Below, piece by piece: positions 22,490 through 23,124 of a stretch of 23,124 nucleotides of DNA. This stretch comes from Candidatus Neomicrothrix sp. UBA2974 (GTDB taxonomy: Bacteria > Actinomycetota > Acidimicrobiia > Acidimicrobiales > MedAcidi-G1). The DNA lies in NCBI GenBank assembly GCA_002348705.1, contig DEAU01000041.1:1-23124 (forward strand). Direction: 5' to 3'. The notes below the pieces were generated by a model. The model was not told where the DNA came from. It was given only the letters and a program-made list of their open reading frames with translations, and searched no databases. Within the stretch, counting starts at the first letter, position 1, and every line of letters starts with the position of its first letter. The position numbers were made by a program, and so were the translations under genes.

Positions 22490-22539
22490 GCTCGAGGACG
22501 GGTGCCCTCACGCTCCACCGGTCCGCGTATCGTCACCAT

Positions 22540-23007
22540 GTGGGAACAGCCATAGCTCAGAACGATCTGCACACCTGGATGGGTCTTGCACTTGACGAAG
22601 CTGCTGCAGCGGCCAAGGTAGGTGATGTCCCAGTCGGAGCCGTCGTCATTTTTGACGGCGAAGTAATAGCACGTCGTCACAACGAGAGGGAGACAACCGA
22701 AGACCCCACGGCCCATGCCGAGGTCCTCGCGCTTAGAGATGCTGCCGAAGCGCTGGGAACTTGGCGGCTAATTGGAGCCACACTAGTAGTGACTCTTGAG
22801 CCATGCCCAATGTGTGCTGGTGCGGCATGGGCATCACGGTTAGACCGCGTTGTCTGGGGCGTAGCTAACGAAGACGCTGGGGCCATGGGAAGCCTCTACC
22901 ACCTCGGCGCCGATCCACGCCTAAACCACGAGGTGGAAACCATCATCGGTGTTCGAGCTGACGAATGTTCGGCCCTTCTCGGAAAATTCTTCACCGAACG
23001 CCGCTGA
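22540..23007 (+). CDS. tadA: tRNA-specific adenosine deaminase
   Basis: A 155-residue zinc deaminase that converts A34 to inosine in tRNA-Arg(ACG). The first zinc motif is TAHAEVLAL (H59-A-E61) and the second is PCPMC (C89, C92), with VGDVPVGAVVIFDGEVIARRHNE before them. GTG 22540 is chosen because homologues carry an N-terminal helix segment like DLHTWMGLALDEA; ATG 22579 would cut into that helix. No clear Shine-Dalgarno is seen. It lies 50 bases after the SRP RNA on the same strand and may share its transcript. Confidence 0.92.
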   Translation: MGTAIAQNDLHTWMGLALDEAAAAAKVGDVPVGAVVIFDGEVIARRHNERETTEDPTAHAEVLALRDAAEALGTWRLIGATLVVTLEPCPMCAGAAWASRLDRVVWGVANEDAGAMGSLYHLGADPRLNHEVETIIGVRADECSALLGKFFTERR

Positions 23008-23064
23008 AATCAGAAATCTATTCCCTAGGTCAGTAACCAGCCGCATACCACCCACCACAGCCGG

Positions 23065-23094
23065 TTGGTCAGTCCGGGGGACCATCAGTAGCCT
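23065..23094 (+). promoter_or_regulatory. Possible promoter of the right-edge tRNA
   Basis: TTGGTC (23065-23070) and TAGCCT (23089-23094) are 18 bases apart, and the tRNA begins 8 bases after the -10, as expected for a tRNA transcribed with little or no leader. Both boxes match the consensus only partly. Confidence 0.35.
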
Positions 23095-23101
23095 CGCCTG
23101 T

Positions 23102-23124
23102 GGAAGGTTGCCAGAGCGGACGAA
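23102..23124 (+). tRNA. tRNA-Ser, 5' fragment (cut by window end)
   Basis: The last 23 bases (GGAAGGT, then TGCCAGAGCGGACGAA) match the acceptor strand and D-arm start of a serine tRNA and closely resemble the same part of the complete tRNA-Ser at 22233-22319 (AGAGCGGACGA is shared). The anticodon lies outside the window, so the isoacceptor cannot be assigned. Confidence 0.7.

Noticed and set aside
23036..23069. Possible 8-bp hairpin (ACCAGCCG with CGGTTGGT) after tadA.
   Set aside because: It has one wobble pair, a large loop and no T-run, and it overlaps the likely -35 of the following tRNA.

Overview
The window is a gene-dense chromosomal segment (moderately high GC, many GTG starts) from an actinobacterium. 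Three traits point to that phylum: a short acyl-CoA carboxylase epsilon subunit next to the carboxyltransferase, a zinc-ribbon/cbs/metB-type run resembling the mycobacterial cbs-metB neighbourhood, and the general protein sequences. An uncultured, possibly marine, Acidimicrobiia-like lineage is my best guess, but that is inference. No insertion sequence, phage, CRISPR array or rRNA was seen.

Layout. (1) 1-5.8 kb: the start of a truncated lipoprotein gene; a three-domain alkyl-sulfatase-like protein whose metallo-beta-lactamase metal motif is degenerate; a divergent + strand run of a 63-residue Cys-rich protein, cystathionine beta-synthase and cystathionine gamma-lyase/synthase (transsulfuration to cysteine); a SAM-dependent methyltransferase with a possible upstream leader peptide. 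(2) 5.8-9.6 kb: a phosphonate-monoester-hydrolase/sulfatase-family enzyme, an EamA permease overlapping a YbaK-type tRNA-editing-domain gene, an unrecognised 118-residue protein and a small MazG-like protein. (3) 9.6-13.8 kb, minus strand: lysC and asd, the first and second enzymes of the aspartate pathway, separated by two adjacent and apparently homologous lipoprotein genes. (4) 13.9-15.5 kb: membrane-anchored cyclophilin and leucyl/phenylalanyl-tRNA-protein transferase. (5) 15.5-19.4 kb: acyl-CoA (propionyl-CoA type) carboxylase beta and epsilon subunits, a LOG-family protein, a stand-alone 5'-3' exonuclease and methylmalonyl-CoA epimerase. The carboxylase and epimerase would act in sequence on propionyl-CoA. 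(6) 19.7-23.1 kb: recR and dnaX directly adjacent, without the usual ybaB; tRNA-Ser(GGA); the small SRP RNA; tadA; and the first 23 bases of a second serine-type tRNA.

The least ordinary stretch is the 341-base gap between the epimerase and recR (19374-19714). It holds an AT-rich tract, a perfect 8-4-8 dyad where the -35 of the epimerase promoter should be, one perfect and several near-consensus DnaA boxes, and a good + strand promoter that would start a short RNA folding into two hairpins, the second capped by a GCAA tetraloop. This is my best candidate for an undescribed element: a small RNA in a DnaA-box-rich regulatory region beside replication and repair genes. The homologous lipoprotein pair inside the lysC-asd run and the metal-site-degenerate alkyl-sulfatase homologue are the next most interesting.
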